A DNA stretch of 64,000 nt. It comes from Dictyobacter aurantiacus. Lineage in GTDB: Bacteria; Chloroflexota; Ktedonobacteria; Ktedonobacterales; Ktedonobacteraceae. A program made the translations under genes and the position numbers. The stretch covers positions 5,332,001 through 5,396,000 of the forward strand of contig NZ_BIFQ01000001.1 in NCBI RefSeq assembly GCF_003967515.1. Direction: 5' to 3'. Of this stretch, positions 36,738 through 44,581 are shown piece after piece. The notes beneath the pieces were generated by a model, which saw only the letters and a program-made list of their open reading frames with translations, was not told where the DNA came from and did no database searches. Each line of letters opens with the position of its first letter. The first letter of the stretch is position 1.

Positions 36738-37235
36738 TTATTGCTTTTGCTTCTTTTTTTGTTTGGCCGCATAGGCGGCAGGATTGTTCAGGATATATGC
36801 GGTCTGCGCATTGAAATCCTTTTCGTCGCGGATGATGTGATCATAGAAACGATATTGCCAGATTTTACCTGGGTAATTGGCGTCCGTCTCTTTGAGATAG
36901 CGCAGCCACGCATGCGCGACGATAGATTTATACCCTCCTATGATCTGACGCGCGCTTTTGCGATGCTCGTATCTATCTTCTAGAATCAATATGCAATGAA
37001 AATGATCGTGCATCACCATGCACGTACCAGCCACAATGCCATGAAAATGCTGTGGTAACTTTTCCCATTCCTCATATAAAATGGCGCGTAACGCTGGAAT
37101 GGTAAGCAATGGTTGGCGCTTGTAAGTGCAGATCGTGATCGCATATGCTCCCGGTTGGTGATATTTGTATGTAGCCAGGCGGAGCTTTTTTAGCGGCGTA
37201 AATGGTTTCAGGTAACGTTTCGTTGTGGTATCCAA
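36738..37235 (-). CDS. REP-associated tyrosine transposase (RAYT, Y1_Tnp)
   Basis: 165 residues of the IS200-like Y1 transposase fold. The HUH motif is VMHDHFHCILIL; the catalytic Tyr is likely in IIGGYKSIVAHAW, with WQYRFYDHIIRDEKDF as the conserved C-terminal block. RAYTs are domesticated single-strand nucleases tied to REP sequences. The start is TTG 37235 with AAGGAGG 7 nt upstream. No IS ends are visible, as expected for a RAYT. Confidence 0.85.
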   Translation of the reverse strand: MDTTTKRYLKPFTPLKKLRLATYKYHQPGAYAITICTYKRQPLLTIPALRAILYEEWEKLPQHFHGIVAGTCMVMHDHFHCILILEDRYEHRKSARQIIGGYKSIVAHAWLRYLKETDANYPGKIWQYRFYDHIIRDEKDFNAQTAYILNNPAAYAAKQKKKQKQ

Positions 37236-37339
37236 TGTTTAACCTCCTTCTGTTTTATGGATCCACCTTATCTATACCGCCGTATCATCAAAAACCGGAA
37301 ACACATTTTGATGGATTTGGGCATTAACGTGCGTGGAGT

Positions 37340-37519
37340 ATGTTTACCGCGCATGCCGACATCAGCACAGATGAAGTTCCCGCCGACCAGCATCCGCAGC
37401 ACAGGGCGAAATATCAGCACTGGATGACCAGCAAGTTTGGTTCGCCGGAACAGTTCGCGGCAGAGTATGCGGTGGCTCTGCGTATTACCCCCAGCAAGGT
37501 GCGAGGCTCAAATTTCTGA
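37340..37519 (+). CDS. Possible small or fragmentary protein (59 aa)
   Basis: The frame MFTAHADISTDEVP... contains HRAKYQHWMTSKFGSPEQFA and ends ITPSKVRGSNF. Composition is protein-like, but the only Shine-Dalgarno-like sequence (GGAG) abuts the ATG at 1 nt. It may be the remnant of a longer gene next to the RAYT. No family recognised. Confidence 0.3.
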   Translation: MFTAHADISTDEVPADQHPQHRAKYQHWMTSKFGSPEQFAAEYAVALRITPSKVRGSNF

Positions 37520-37554
37520 GATATGCGTGCCCGGGCCGCGTCAGGGCGGTTATA

Positions 37555-38400
37555 TCATCCATCAGCAGATAGGATATCCTGTTTTCCTTCAGTGAGCAGG
37601 CGCCGTATAAATCGCAGACTTGTCTGGATGCGATCGACCTCGACCTGGCCCGTTGCGTCGATCGCGCGTGCCTCTAGGCTCAACGCGCCATCAAATCCGG
37701 CCCTTCTCAATTGTCTCACAAAGCTATGGAAATCGATCAACCCCTCGCCGGGATGGAGATAGTATCTCACCCCTTCTGACGCCAGTTCGCCTTTGTGGTC
37801 TTTTAGGTGTACATGACGTACCAGCTTTTCCTGCCAGAGCCAGTCGGCGCTGAAGACGTTTTCAAGCTGGTTATGCCATACCAGGAACTCGGTATCCAGG
37901 GCTATGCGGGCCCGGCGATCGTGCTCAATGGCCCGCCTGACGTTGCTGAGCGGGTCGGCATGCGTGCAGGGAATCGTCTCGATAGTCAGTTCCAGCCCAT
38001 ACTGCTCGGTGAGATCCAGACAACGTGCCAACAGTTGCAAGTTGCGCTCCAGATGGTCGTCAGACTCAGGCATCCCCCATAGATGAAGCACGGCGATGCG
38101 CGCCCCTAACTGACGGGCGAAGGCGCAGTTCTGCTCGAAGCGTAGCACCCCCTGTTCGCGCTCACTCGCATCGCTGCTGCCAAAGCTATCGCCGATGCTT
38201 TTTTCCATATGCAGCACCGGGAACGGCAGCCTGCAGGGGCGCAGCGCACGAACGATGCGTTCCTGCTGCTGATACCAGCGGGGATAAAAGATGATCTCCA
38301 GGCCATCGGCCATAAGCTCCTGACCATACTTCAAGATCTCCTCATGGCTGTTGGGGTCAGAGCTGCGGGTAAAGGCCCCGGTTGAGCAGAGTACTTGCAT
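37555..38400 (-). CDS. Sugar phosphate isomerase/epimerase (TIM barrel)
   Basis: 281 residues of the AP-endonuclease-2-like TIM barrel. Recognisable blocks: LGARIAVLHLWG, LELTIETIPCTHADPL (metal Glu), ARIALDTEFLVWH (Asp/His), RHVHLKDHKGE (His-x-Asp) and FDGALSLEARAID (last Glu). These bind the divalent metal. Substrate unknown, probably a sugar or polyol. The ATG at 38400 is preferred (GAGAGG 3 nt upstream is tight); an ATG at 38415 adds five residues. Confidence 0.85.
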   Translation of the reverse strand: MQVLCSTGAFTRSSDPNSHEEILKYGQELMADGLEIIFYPRWYQQQERIVRALRPCRLPFPVLHMEKSIGDSFGSSDASEREQGVLRFEQNCAFARQLGARIAVLHLWGMPESDDHLERNLQLLARCLDLTEQYGLELTIETIPCTHADPLSNVRRAIEHDRRARIALDTEFLVWHNQLENVFSADWLWQEKLVRHVHLKDHKGELASEGVRYYLHPGEGLIDFHSFVRQLRRAGFDGALSLEARAIDATGQVEVDRIQTSLRFIRRLLTEGKQDILSADG

Positions 38401-38522
38401 TTGCCTCTCAATCATGAATGAATGAATATAAACTCTCTAAATAGAAGAAAAAGCAGATACCTTCTCTGCAAGCATACCCGAATTTCTCGCTTCTGACAAT
38501 TGCCTCAAATTCTCTTCTCATT

Positions 38523-38618
38523 CAAGAGGCCTTCTGGCAACCGATTCTACTTGCCGTTCTGGTCGGGCCATTTCTCTTTGCCGCCATCGATATGCGCAAA
38601 AATGTCGCCAAAGGCTGA
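38523..38618 (+). pseudogene. Possible C-terminal fragment of a membrane protein
   Basis: The frame QEAFWQPILLAVLVGPFLFA ends AIDMRKNVAKG and a stop, a plausible last transmembrane helix with a positive tail. No start or upstream part is present. It may be chance. Confidence 0.25.
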
Positions 38619-38625
38619 AGTATTG

Positions 38626-38660
38626 GCGGGGTGAGATTCCCGTGAGGGATCTCACCCCGC
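38626..38660. terminator. Terminator of the MerR/hydrolase gene
   Basis: GCGGGGTGAGAT and ATCTCACCCCGC form 12-bp arms with an 11-nt loop. Confidence 0.75.
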
Positions 38661-38665
38661 TCATG

Positions 38666-39916
38666 CTAGGCCAGTTCAGAGGCTAGCACTGCGCGCAGGC
38701 GGCGCCAGGCATCATCCGCGGCCATCTGGCGATACCCCTCCCCTTCTTCACAGAAGAAACGATGGGGTGTATCGGGGTAGGTCACCAGTTCATGTCTGAC
38801 CCTGGCCGTCTGCAGTTCCCTGGCAATGGCTTCACGCTGCTCGGCAGGGATAAGGCTATCCTGTTCCCCAACAAGGAGTAGCAGGTATCCATCGTGTTCG
38901 GCTATTCCAGGTGTCAGGGACAGTGTAGGGGTTGGCCTGCTGAGCGGAATGTCCTGAGCGGTGAGCCAGCCTGGATAAAAGGCTACCGTTGCCTTAAGGT
39001 CGAACCGGGTGGCGGCAAGGTAGGCTATATGCCCGCCAACGCTTAAACCCACCATCGCGATCTTCGAGCATCTCTCTTCCTCACGCAGATAGGCCATGGC
39101 GGCGTGCACGTCGGTGAGCGCCTGCTGACGGGTGAGCTGATGCAACAATTCAAAGCCGCGCGTGCGACCCTCGGCGGTCGCTTCCAGTTCTATACCAGGG
39201 GAGGAGCGGTGATAAAAATCAGGTGCCAGCGCCACATATCCGAGTTGGGCGATCTGATCGGCAACACTTCGGATATAGCTGGTCACGCCAAACAGTTCAA
39301 AGCCGACGATCACCCCGGGATAGCTACCTGGAGCCTGGGGGCGTGCTATATAGGCACCCATAGTGGATGGGCCGGATTCTTCGTCTACCATGATGTCGAT
39401 ATAGCCCGTCGTGATCGAGTGTGTCCCGCTAGTTTGTGGCATGAAAATCTCCTCTTTCTTCTGTACGCTGTCTGTGTTCTCTCTGTTCCCAGAGATGGCT
39501 GTCATTCCCTCTCCATCCCGCTCAGAGGCGGGATGAGGTGGAGCGTCACGCTGAGACAGAAATGCTTTCTTGTGAGCGATCTTGTGCTGTAATGCCATCA
39601 TGTGCTGCTCCAGCTTCCGCATTTGCTGTTCCAGCGCGTGCTGGTGTTGTTCAAGGATGCGCAGGCGCTCGCTTGCCGTAGCCTCTCCCTGACGGCGAAG
39701 CTCGGCAAAGTGATGAATCTGCGCGAGAGGCATCCCTGTTGCGCGTAAGTCGATGATCAGACCAATCCAGTCAATATCCTTTTGCCGGTAGCGACGATGG
39801 CCGCTTGATGCTCGGCTGACCGGTTCAAGCAGTCCAATGCGCTCATAGTAACGCAGGGTATCGATGGAGAGTCCTGTCCTTTCCGCAACCTGTTGGATCG
39901 AGAATTCTATTTCCAT
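38666..39916 (-). CDS. MerR regulator fused in frame to dienelactone hydrolase
   Basis: 416 residues without a stop. Residues ~5-110 are MerR: FSIQQVAERTGLSIDTLRYY, GHRRYRQKDIDWI, then a coiled-coil dimerisation helix (LEQHQHALEQQMRKLEQHMM). Residues ~160-416 are a dienelactone hydrolase-like alpha/beta hydrolase: nucleophile elbow MVGLSVGGHIAYL (Ser rather than the Cys of classic DLH), with the catalytic Asp in GEQDSLIPAE and the catalytic His in DTPHRFFCEEG. AGAGGAG lies 6 nt before an internal ATG at 39442, so the 258-residue hydrolase may also be made alone. Start ATG 39916. Confidence 0.85.
   Translation of the reverse strand: MEIEFSIQQVAERTGLSIDTLRYYERIGLLEPVSRASSGHRRYRQKDIDWIGLIIDLRATGMPLAQIHHFAELRRQGEATASERLRILEQHQHALEQQMRKLEQHMMALQHKIAHKKAFLSQRDAPPHPASERDGEGMTAISGNRENTDSVQKKEEIFMPQTSGTHSITTGYIDIMVDEESGPSTMGAYIARPQAPGSYPGVIVGFELFGVTSYIRSVADQIAQLGYVALAPDFYHRSSPGIELEATAEGRTRGFELLHQLTRQQALTDVHAAMAYLREEERCSKIAMVGLSVGGHIAYLAATRFDLKATVAFYPGWLTAQDIPLSRPTPTLSLTPGIAEHDGYLLLLVGEQDSLIPAEQREAIARELQTARVRHELVTYPDTPHRFFCEEGEGYRQMAADDAWRRLRAVLASELA
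39442..39455 (-). promoter_or_regulatory. Internal ribosome binding site for the hydrolase half
   Basis: AGAGGAG followed 6 nt later by ATG 39442 (MPQTSGTH) sits at the domain border. It would allow the hydrolase to be translated separately from the MerR-hydrolase fusion. Confidence 0.6.
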
Positions 39917-39922
39917 GCAACA

Positions 39923-39953
39923 ACTGTACAACCTGAAGTTTACTCCAGGTCAA
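39923..39953 (-). promoter_or_regulatory. MerR-type promoter with 19-bp spacer and operator dyad
   Basis: On the minus strand, TTGACC (39953-39948), a 19-bp spacer and TACAGT (39928-39923). The spacer holds ACCTGGAGTAAACTTCAGGT, a dyad with one mismatch (39931-39950). Both features are typical of MerR-controlled promoters. The -10 lies only 6 nt before ATG 39916, so the transcript is probably leaderless. Confidence 0.75.
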
Positions 39954-39960
39954 GGGGGAA

Positions 39961-40536
39961 CTATGGGCGTAAATGTTCCGGTAGGGGAGGCCATTCGTCG
40001 CTCTGGCCAGCCTGGTCGGGCCAGTTCTCTTTGCCGCTCCAGCTCTCGATCGCGATGGCGTAGACCGAGGTGCGCAGGAGCTCTGTGTCGGTGATCGGCC
40101 GATACTCGCGACCGGGGGAGAACTGCGGGAAGTATTTGTGGATCAGGCCGTCGAGGGCGTAGCGCCTCTCCTCGGCATCCTCAAGGATCTGCAGGCGGCC
40201 ATACACGATTACGCTGGCGTACTGGATTGAGAATTCGAGCGCGATATTCGATGGTAGCAGCTTACCAAACTCGCTGACCGCCAGGCAGACCTGCTGGTGC
40301 CGTTCGCTGTTGGCGCGCACCCGGCCTTTGCGATTGGAGTGGAAAAAGATTCTATGCTGCTCCGCATCGTACCAGTACATGGTGGGATTGATAAACGGCT
40401 GCTCATCCCAGTGGGTGGCGACGTAGGCCACCTGCCCACGCAGCAGAAAGTTCCTCGTCCACTCATCATCACGTGCATTCTGCGGACGGCGCTGCTGATT
40501 GGCCGGCGTCCTCTCCAGACCATAATCCTTTGGCAT
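39961..40536 (-). CDS. Pyridoxamine 5'-phosphate oxidase-like flavoprotein
   Basis: 191 residues of the split-barrel FMN-binding fold. LRGQVAYVATHWDEQPFINP opens the domain; IFFHSNRKGRVRANSERHQQ is the FMN/F420-phosphate motif; ASVIVYGRLQIL follows. Probably a flavin- or haem-linked reductase of the PNPOx superfamily, with no specific substrate. GAAGGAAGG precedes the ATG at 40536. It lies directly upstream of the MerR promoter on the same strand. Confidence 0.87.
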   Translation of the reverse strand: MPKDYGLERTPANQQRRPQNARDDEWTRNFLLRGQVAYVATHWDEQPFINPTMYWYDAEQHRIFFHSNRKGRVRANSERHQQVCLAVSEFGKLLPSNIALEFSIQYASVIVYGRLQILEDAEERRYALDGLIHKYFPQFSPGREYRPITDTELLRTSVYAIAIESWSGKENWPDQAGQSDEWPPLPEHLRP

Positions 40537-40671
40537 CTTTGATCCTTCCTTCCCTCGTTTGTTTCTCTATCCAGATCGTCGCGAATAGAGGAAGGATTCT
40601 ATCCTACAGGAGCTGTTCGCCGGATGCCAGAGCCAATTGTTATTACAGCGGCCATGCCATTGTGTTGCGCG

Positions 40672-41286
40672 TCATGCTTTGAAGCCCAGCGCGTTGGGAT
40701 AGCCGGAGAAGAGGAAGCGGCGAAACCAGGTGGCCATCTCGCGCGGTGAATAGGATGACTCACTCTCCAGCCACCAGGTCAGTGTGCTGATCAGCAGATT
40801 GGCACTAAAGGCCAGCGCCACCTCGCGTGGCATCGCCTCCTGTCCCCGCCGCACTCCCGGCAGGCGTGTGCGCAGCCGCTCGCGCTCCTCCATTATTCCG
40901 ATGGTGTACTCGCGCATGCTCCTCGTGAACCACGACGAGCCGTTCTTGCCCAGCAGCGCCCCGTATAGCCGTCTGTGCTGCGCGACATGCTCAAAGAAGG
41001 CCACCCACGCTTCGGGCGGCTGATCGCCATCGATGCCATCGAGCCCCACCCGTGGCGGGCCTATAGTACTATTGAGCTCATAAGCCGCCTCCTCGAAGAT
41101 CTTCTCCACCAGGTCATATTTGTCGAGGTAGTGACGATAGAAGGTGGCGCGATTGATCATGGCCCGCTGTGCCAGTTCACCGACCGTAATGCTCTCAAAG
41201 TGCTGCTCACTCAGCAGTTCGACCAGAGCCTCCCGCAGCAGTTTATGGGTACGCTGCGCGCGCAGGCCGTTGTTTGCATGCGTCAT
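40672..41286 (-). CDS. TetR family transcriptional regulator
   Basis: 204 residues. The HTH is ITVGELAQRAMINRATFYRH followed by YLDKYDLVEKIFE, the classic TetR recognition helix. The ligand-binding helices occupy the rest (FFEHVAQHRRLYGALLGKNG). A short AAGGG lies upstream of the ATG at 41286. Divergent from the VOC gene at 41467, with a palindrome at 41350-41373, so it probably represses both itself and VOC. Confidence 0.92.
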   Translation of the reverse strand: MTHANNGLRAQRTHKLLREALVELLSEQHFESITVGELAQRAMINRATFYRHYLDKYDLVEKIFEEAAYELNSTIGPPRVGLDGIDGDQPPEAWVAFFEHVAQHRRLYGALLGKNGSSWFTRSMREYTIGIMEERERLRTRLPGVRRGQEAMPREVALAFSANLLISTLTWWLESESSYSPREMATWFRRFLFSGYPNALGFKA

Positions 41287-41349
41287 TTTTCCCTTTCATG
41301 TCGCAGGTGCGACAGATCATCGAGTTTGTTGCTTGTGACGTGCCATAGC

Positions 41350-41373
41350 TTGCCGCATACTTAGTATAGGCAA
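41350..41373. promoter_or_regulatory. Candidate TetR operator
   Basis: TTGCC-gc-ATACT-t-AGTAT-a-GGCAA: the inner 11 bp is a perfect dyad and the outer pentamers are inverted. It sits in the 180-bp divergent gap between tetR-like and VOC genes. Confidence 0.5.
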
Positions 41374-41466
41374 CATTCTGCTGCACATGCAATGTGAATG
41401 CGTCCCGTGTTCAGCCCTCGCGGCCGCTGTACGGCGCATTACCTGTTTAATGAGGAGAACCGAAAG

Positions 41467-41934
41467 ATGACAACATCCACGCAACCCATTCCATGGCAGG
41501 GCATTGATCATCCTGCGTTGGTGACGCCCGACCTCGATGAGACGGTCCATTTCTACCGTGACGTGCTCGGCATGCAGGCAGGCGAGATCTACGAGGCCCG
41601 CGGTGGGAAGACGCGCCACTGCTTTATCAAACCGGGCGCGACCCCGGCTCAGGGATTACACTTCTGGGAGCTGACGGACGCGCAACTGCCGCCTCGACCA
41701 GAGTCCCTGGAGTGGCAGCGGCCCGCGACCATCATGGCAGGGGCTCTTCTTCATATAGCCTTTTGGCTGCCCGCCGAGGCGGCTGCGCAGGCATTGCGTG
41801 AACGCCTGCGACAGCACGATGTGAACATGAGCGAGATCAGCGACCTCGGCCACCTACGCAGCATGGTCTTCCTGGACAATAATCACCTGATGCTTGAGGC
41901 CATCTGGTCCGGGGACGCATCGACGATGCACTGA
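41467..41934 (+). CDS. VOC-family glyoxalase/dioxygenase-like protein
   Basis: 155 residues with two beta-alpha-beta-beta-beta modules. Metal ligands: His in GIDHPALVTPD, Glu in FWELTD, His in LLHIAFWL and Glu in LMLEAIW. Substrate unknown; roles include glyoxalase, fosfomycin resistance and bleomycin binding. GAGGAGAACC lies 5 nt before the ATG at 41467. Likely controlled by the divergent TetR. Confidence 0.9.
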   Translation: MTTSTQPIPWQGIDHPALVTPDLDETVHFYRDVLGMQAGEIYEARGGKTRHCFIKPGATPAQGLHFWELTDAQLPPRPESLEWQRPATIMAGALLHIAFWLPAEAAAQALRERLRQHDVNMSEISDLGHLRSMVFLDNNHLMLEAIWSGDASTMH

Positions 41935-41970
41935 CTTTGACCCGGCACCCAGGCCGGGGCAAGCCCGGTT

Positions 41971-41991
41971 GAGGATGCTCCCAGCATCCTC
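41971..41991. terminator. Bidirectional terminator
   Basis: GAGGATGCT and AGCATCCTC arms with a CCC loop between the convergent VOC and molybdopterin genes. Confidence 0.7.
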
Positions 41992-41993
41992 GC

Positions 41994-44045
41994 CTACGAT
42001 ACGTTGACCTCGACCCAGGCGTCGTAGGCGGCCTGGCCGCCGGGGATGTTGGGGACGATGTCGTTGGCGTTCAGCGGGATTACCGGGGCGCCGCTGGTGA
42101 CGCGGTTGACGCCGGACCAGCCGTCGCGCATCCAGACGGCACCTGGGATGACGTCGGTGGTGACGTTGGCCCGGGCTGTGAACTGGCCGCGCTGGTTGCT
42201 GATGACGACGGTTGCGCCGCTCTCGATCTGGCGTTTGTCAGCGTCCTGCGGATTGATCCACAGCTCGGGCGCGGGATTGACGCGCGCCAGCGTCGGCAGG
42301 GCCTGGCCCTCGTCGAAGAAGGCGTGGAAGGCTGTCAGAGTGCGTCCCTGGCTGAAGCGCAGGGGATATTGCGTGCCGGCCGGAGCGGTATACGTTGGCA
42401 GGGGCGGCAGGCCTACCTCCTGGGCGCGCTCGCTCCAGAACTCGATCTTCTGTGATGGCGTGTGGAACTGGTGGTCCTGGTAGGCGATGTGCGAGAGGCC
42501 GTTCTTGAGCCAGTAGCCACCACGGCGCCTCAGTTCCTCGACCGTCAGAGAGTGTCCATCCTCGGTCTTCTGCGTGGCCAGCGCGGTGTTGAGGAACTCC
42601 TCGTCGTTCTTCCATGGATAGATGTTGTCGATGCCGAGTCGCTCGCCCAGCTGACGCGTGAAGGTAGTCAGGGGACGGCATTCGCCCTCGGGCTGCAGTG
42701 CCCGCTCCATCAGGTAGATATGCGTGGCCGTCTGCTTGATGCCGATGGTTTCCAGCCAGGCGGTGGCTGGTAGTACCAGGTCGGCGTAGCGCCGCGAGGT
42801 CTCGTTCATGAACAGGTCGTAGGAGACGATCAGCCGCGTGCGCTCCAGTCCACGTGCCACGTCGTTGCTATCGGAGAACGAGGAGAGGATGTTGCTGCCT
42901 AGCAGCAGCAGGACGTCGAGCTGCCCGTTGCCCAGCGCCTCGGCGATGCTCGTCATGTGGCTGGGGATCGCCTGCTCGGCTGGCAGCTTCTGCTTGATGC
43001 CCGCGTTTGGGTTGGCCAGCCCCACGCTCTCGGGCGAGGCACCGTGGCGCTGCCCCAGGCCGCCGCCGGCGATGCCGAATTGCCCGGTCAGAGCGGGCAG
43101 ACAGGGGATGGCGCGGGCCGGCTCCCAGCCGTGCTGGTGCTTGAAGATCGAGCTGCCGCCCAGCACGATCATCGCCGGCTTCGTTGTGGCGTAGCGGCGC
43201 GCCAGCTCACGGATGACCCCCGGTTCGACGCCGGTGATCGCGCTGGCCCACTCCGGTGTATACTGCCGTACATGCTCGGCGAACTGTGCAAAGCCCAGCG
43301 TGTGCCGCTCGACGAACTCGCGGTCGTGCAGCCCCTCCTCAATGATCACATGCGCCAGCGCCAGCGCCATGGCCGCGTCGCTGCCCGGCTGCAACAGAAT
43401 GACCTCGTCGGCCTGGCTGGAGACCTCCGTGCGCCGCGTATCGATCTGGACCACGTAGGCCCCGCGCTTGCGCGCCGCCACCAGATGCGGACCCAGGTCC
43501 GGCTGGCTGGCCAGGGTCGCGCCCCACAGCACGATCGTCCGCGAGTTCGCCGCCATATCTTCTTTGGTATGGGTCTTGAGCGCCCCGGTCAGGCCCAGAC
43601 CGTAGCCGCCCATCGCCCAGCACACGATCGACGTATTCCAGTTCTGGAAGCCACCCAGCATCCCGAAGCGCGCCAGTATCGCCCCACCCAGCGGACCCGT
43701 TGTCCCGCTACCATGGCCACGCCATATCCCTACCCGCTCCGGCCGCGTCTGCTGAATCGACTCCACGATCAGCGCGTACGCCTCATCCCACGAACACGGC
43801 TCCCAGCGATCCTCGCCCCGCTCCCCCACGCGCCGCATCGGCCGCAGCAGCCGCTTCGGATTCTCAAAAATCTCCCTCGCCGCCCGTCCCCGCACACACA
43901 AAAAGCCCCGACTATCAGGATTTTCCGTATCCCCCTTCACTGAAATAACCCTGTTCTCCTCCGGTGCCACCTCCACCTTCATCCCACACTGCGTCGGAGT
44001 ACAATTCATCGGACACATCGTTGTCACCACACGCCTGCCTGCCAT
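41994..44045 (-). CDS. Molybdopterin-dependent oxidoreductase
   Basis: 683 residues of the DMSO-reductase family (COG0243). The N-terminus TMCPMNCTPTQCGMKVEV with a fourth Cys in GFLCVRGR binds a [4Fe-4S] cluster. Then come the bis-MGD-binding domains (GSGTTGPLGGAILARFG; VLWGATLASQPDLGP) and the C-terminal dinucleotide-binding domain (INPQDADKRQIESGATVVIS). There is no TAT signal, so it is cytoplasmic. Substrate unclear; formate dehydrogenase or a related activity is possible. GAGGGAGG is 8 nt before the ATG. An array of 40-bp repeats lies 85 bp upstream. Confidence 0.92.
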   Translation of the reverse strand: MAGRRVVTTMCPMNCTPTQCGMKVEVAPEENRVISVKGDTENPDSRGFLCVRGRAAREIFENPKRLLRPMRRVGERGEDRWEPCSWDEAYALIVESIQQTRPERVGIWRGHGSGTTGPLGGAILARFGMLGGFQNWNTSIVCWAMGGYGLGLTGALKTHTKEDMAANSRTIVLWGATLASQPDLGPHLVAARKRGAYVVQIDTRRTEVSSQADEVILLQPGSDAAMALALAHVIIEEGLHDREFVERHTLGFAQFAEHVRQYTPEWASAITGVEPGVIRELARRYATTKPAMIVLGGSSIFKHQHGWEPARAIPCLPALTGQFGIAGGGLGQRHGASPESVGLANPNAGIKQKLPAEQAIPSHMTSIAEALGNGQLDVLLLLGSNILSSFSDSNDVARGLERTRLIVSYDLFMNETSRRYADLVLPATAWLETIGIKQTATHIYLMERALQPEGECRPLTTFTRQLGERLGIDNIYPWKNDEEFLNTALATQKTEDGHSLTVEELRRRGGYWLKNGLSHIAYQDHQFHTPSQKIEFWSERAQEVGLPPLPTYTAPAGTQYPLRFSQGRTLTAFHAFFDEGQALPTLARVNPAPELWINPQDADKRQIESGATVVISNQRGQFTARANVTTDVIPGAVWMRDGWSGVNRVTSGAPVIPLNANDIVPNIPGGQAAYDAWVEVNVS

Positions 44046-44130
44046 AGACGCAACCTCCCTCTAGCTCATAATTTATCTGCACATCAATGACATCTATGCT
44101 CAAGCATACCAGATCGATCATCTTCATTCA

Positions 44131-44450
44131 ATGGAGAAATGGGGGCCACGCGCCAATCCCCATCAACTAAATGGAGAGATGGGGACCACGCGCCAATCCC
44201 CATCAACCAAATGGAGAGATGGGGACCACGCGCCAATCCCCATCAACCAAATGGAGAGATGGGGGCCACGCGCCAATCCCCATCAACCAAATGGAGAGAT
44301 GGGGACCACGCGCCAATCCCCATCAACTAAATGGAGAGATGGGGACCACGCGCCAATCCCTATCAACCAAATGGAGAGATGGGGACCACGCGCCAATCCC
44401 CATCAACTAAATGGAGAGATGGAGACCACGCGCCAATCCCCATCAACCAA
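44131..44450. repeat. Eight tandem 40-bp repeats
   Basis: Eight consecutive units start at 44131 and recur every 40 bp. Each holds an internal dyad GATGGGGA...TCCCCATC (11-nt loop), so each can form a hairpin. Units differ at a few sites. Because 40 is not a multiple of 3, every reading frame looks like a repeated peptide; these are not genes. The array lies between the promoter of the molybdopterin gene and a terminator. Confidence 0.92.
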
Positions 44451-44451
44451 A

Positions 44452-44504
44452 TTTGGAGAAATGCGGATGCAGCGCGTCAAGCGCTGCATCCGCATTTCTC
44501 CAAA
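44452..44504. terminator. 24-bp hairpin after the tandem array
   Basis: Arms 44452-44475 and 44481-44504 are fully complementary with loop GTCAA. Confidence 0.7.
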
Positions 44505-44539
44505 ATAAAAAAAGACTCGGGCGCGTCAGCGCCCGAGTC
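44505..44539 (-). terminator. Rho-independent terminator
   Basis: GACTCGGGCGC and GCGCCCGAGTC (44514-44524, 44529-44539), followed on the minus strand by TTTTTTTAT. It ends the gene at 44582-45250. Confidence 0.9.
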
Positions 44540-44581
44540 ATCAACAGCCACCGCATAATTCCCATCGCATGGGAACTATGC

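Noticed and set aside
42957..43943. 328-codon frame on the plus strand
   Set aside because: It lies opposite the molybdopterin oxidoreductase, which is complete and well conserved. The frame is a product of GC-rich third positions.
44131..44558. Repeated-peptide frames (MERWGPRANPHQ type)
   Set aside because: The 40-bp repeat generates similar peptides in all frames; no promoter or ribosome site is seen. The array is non-coding.
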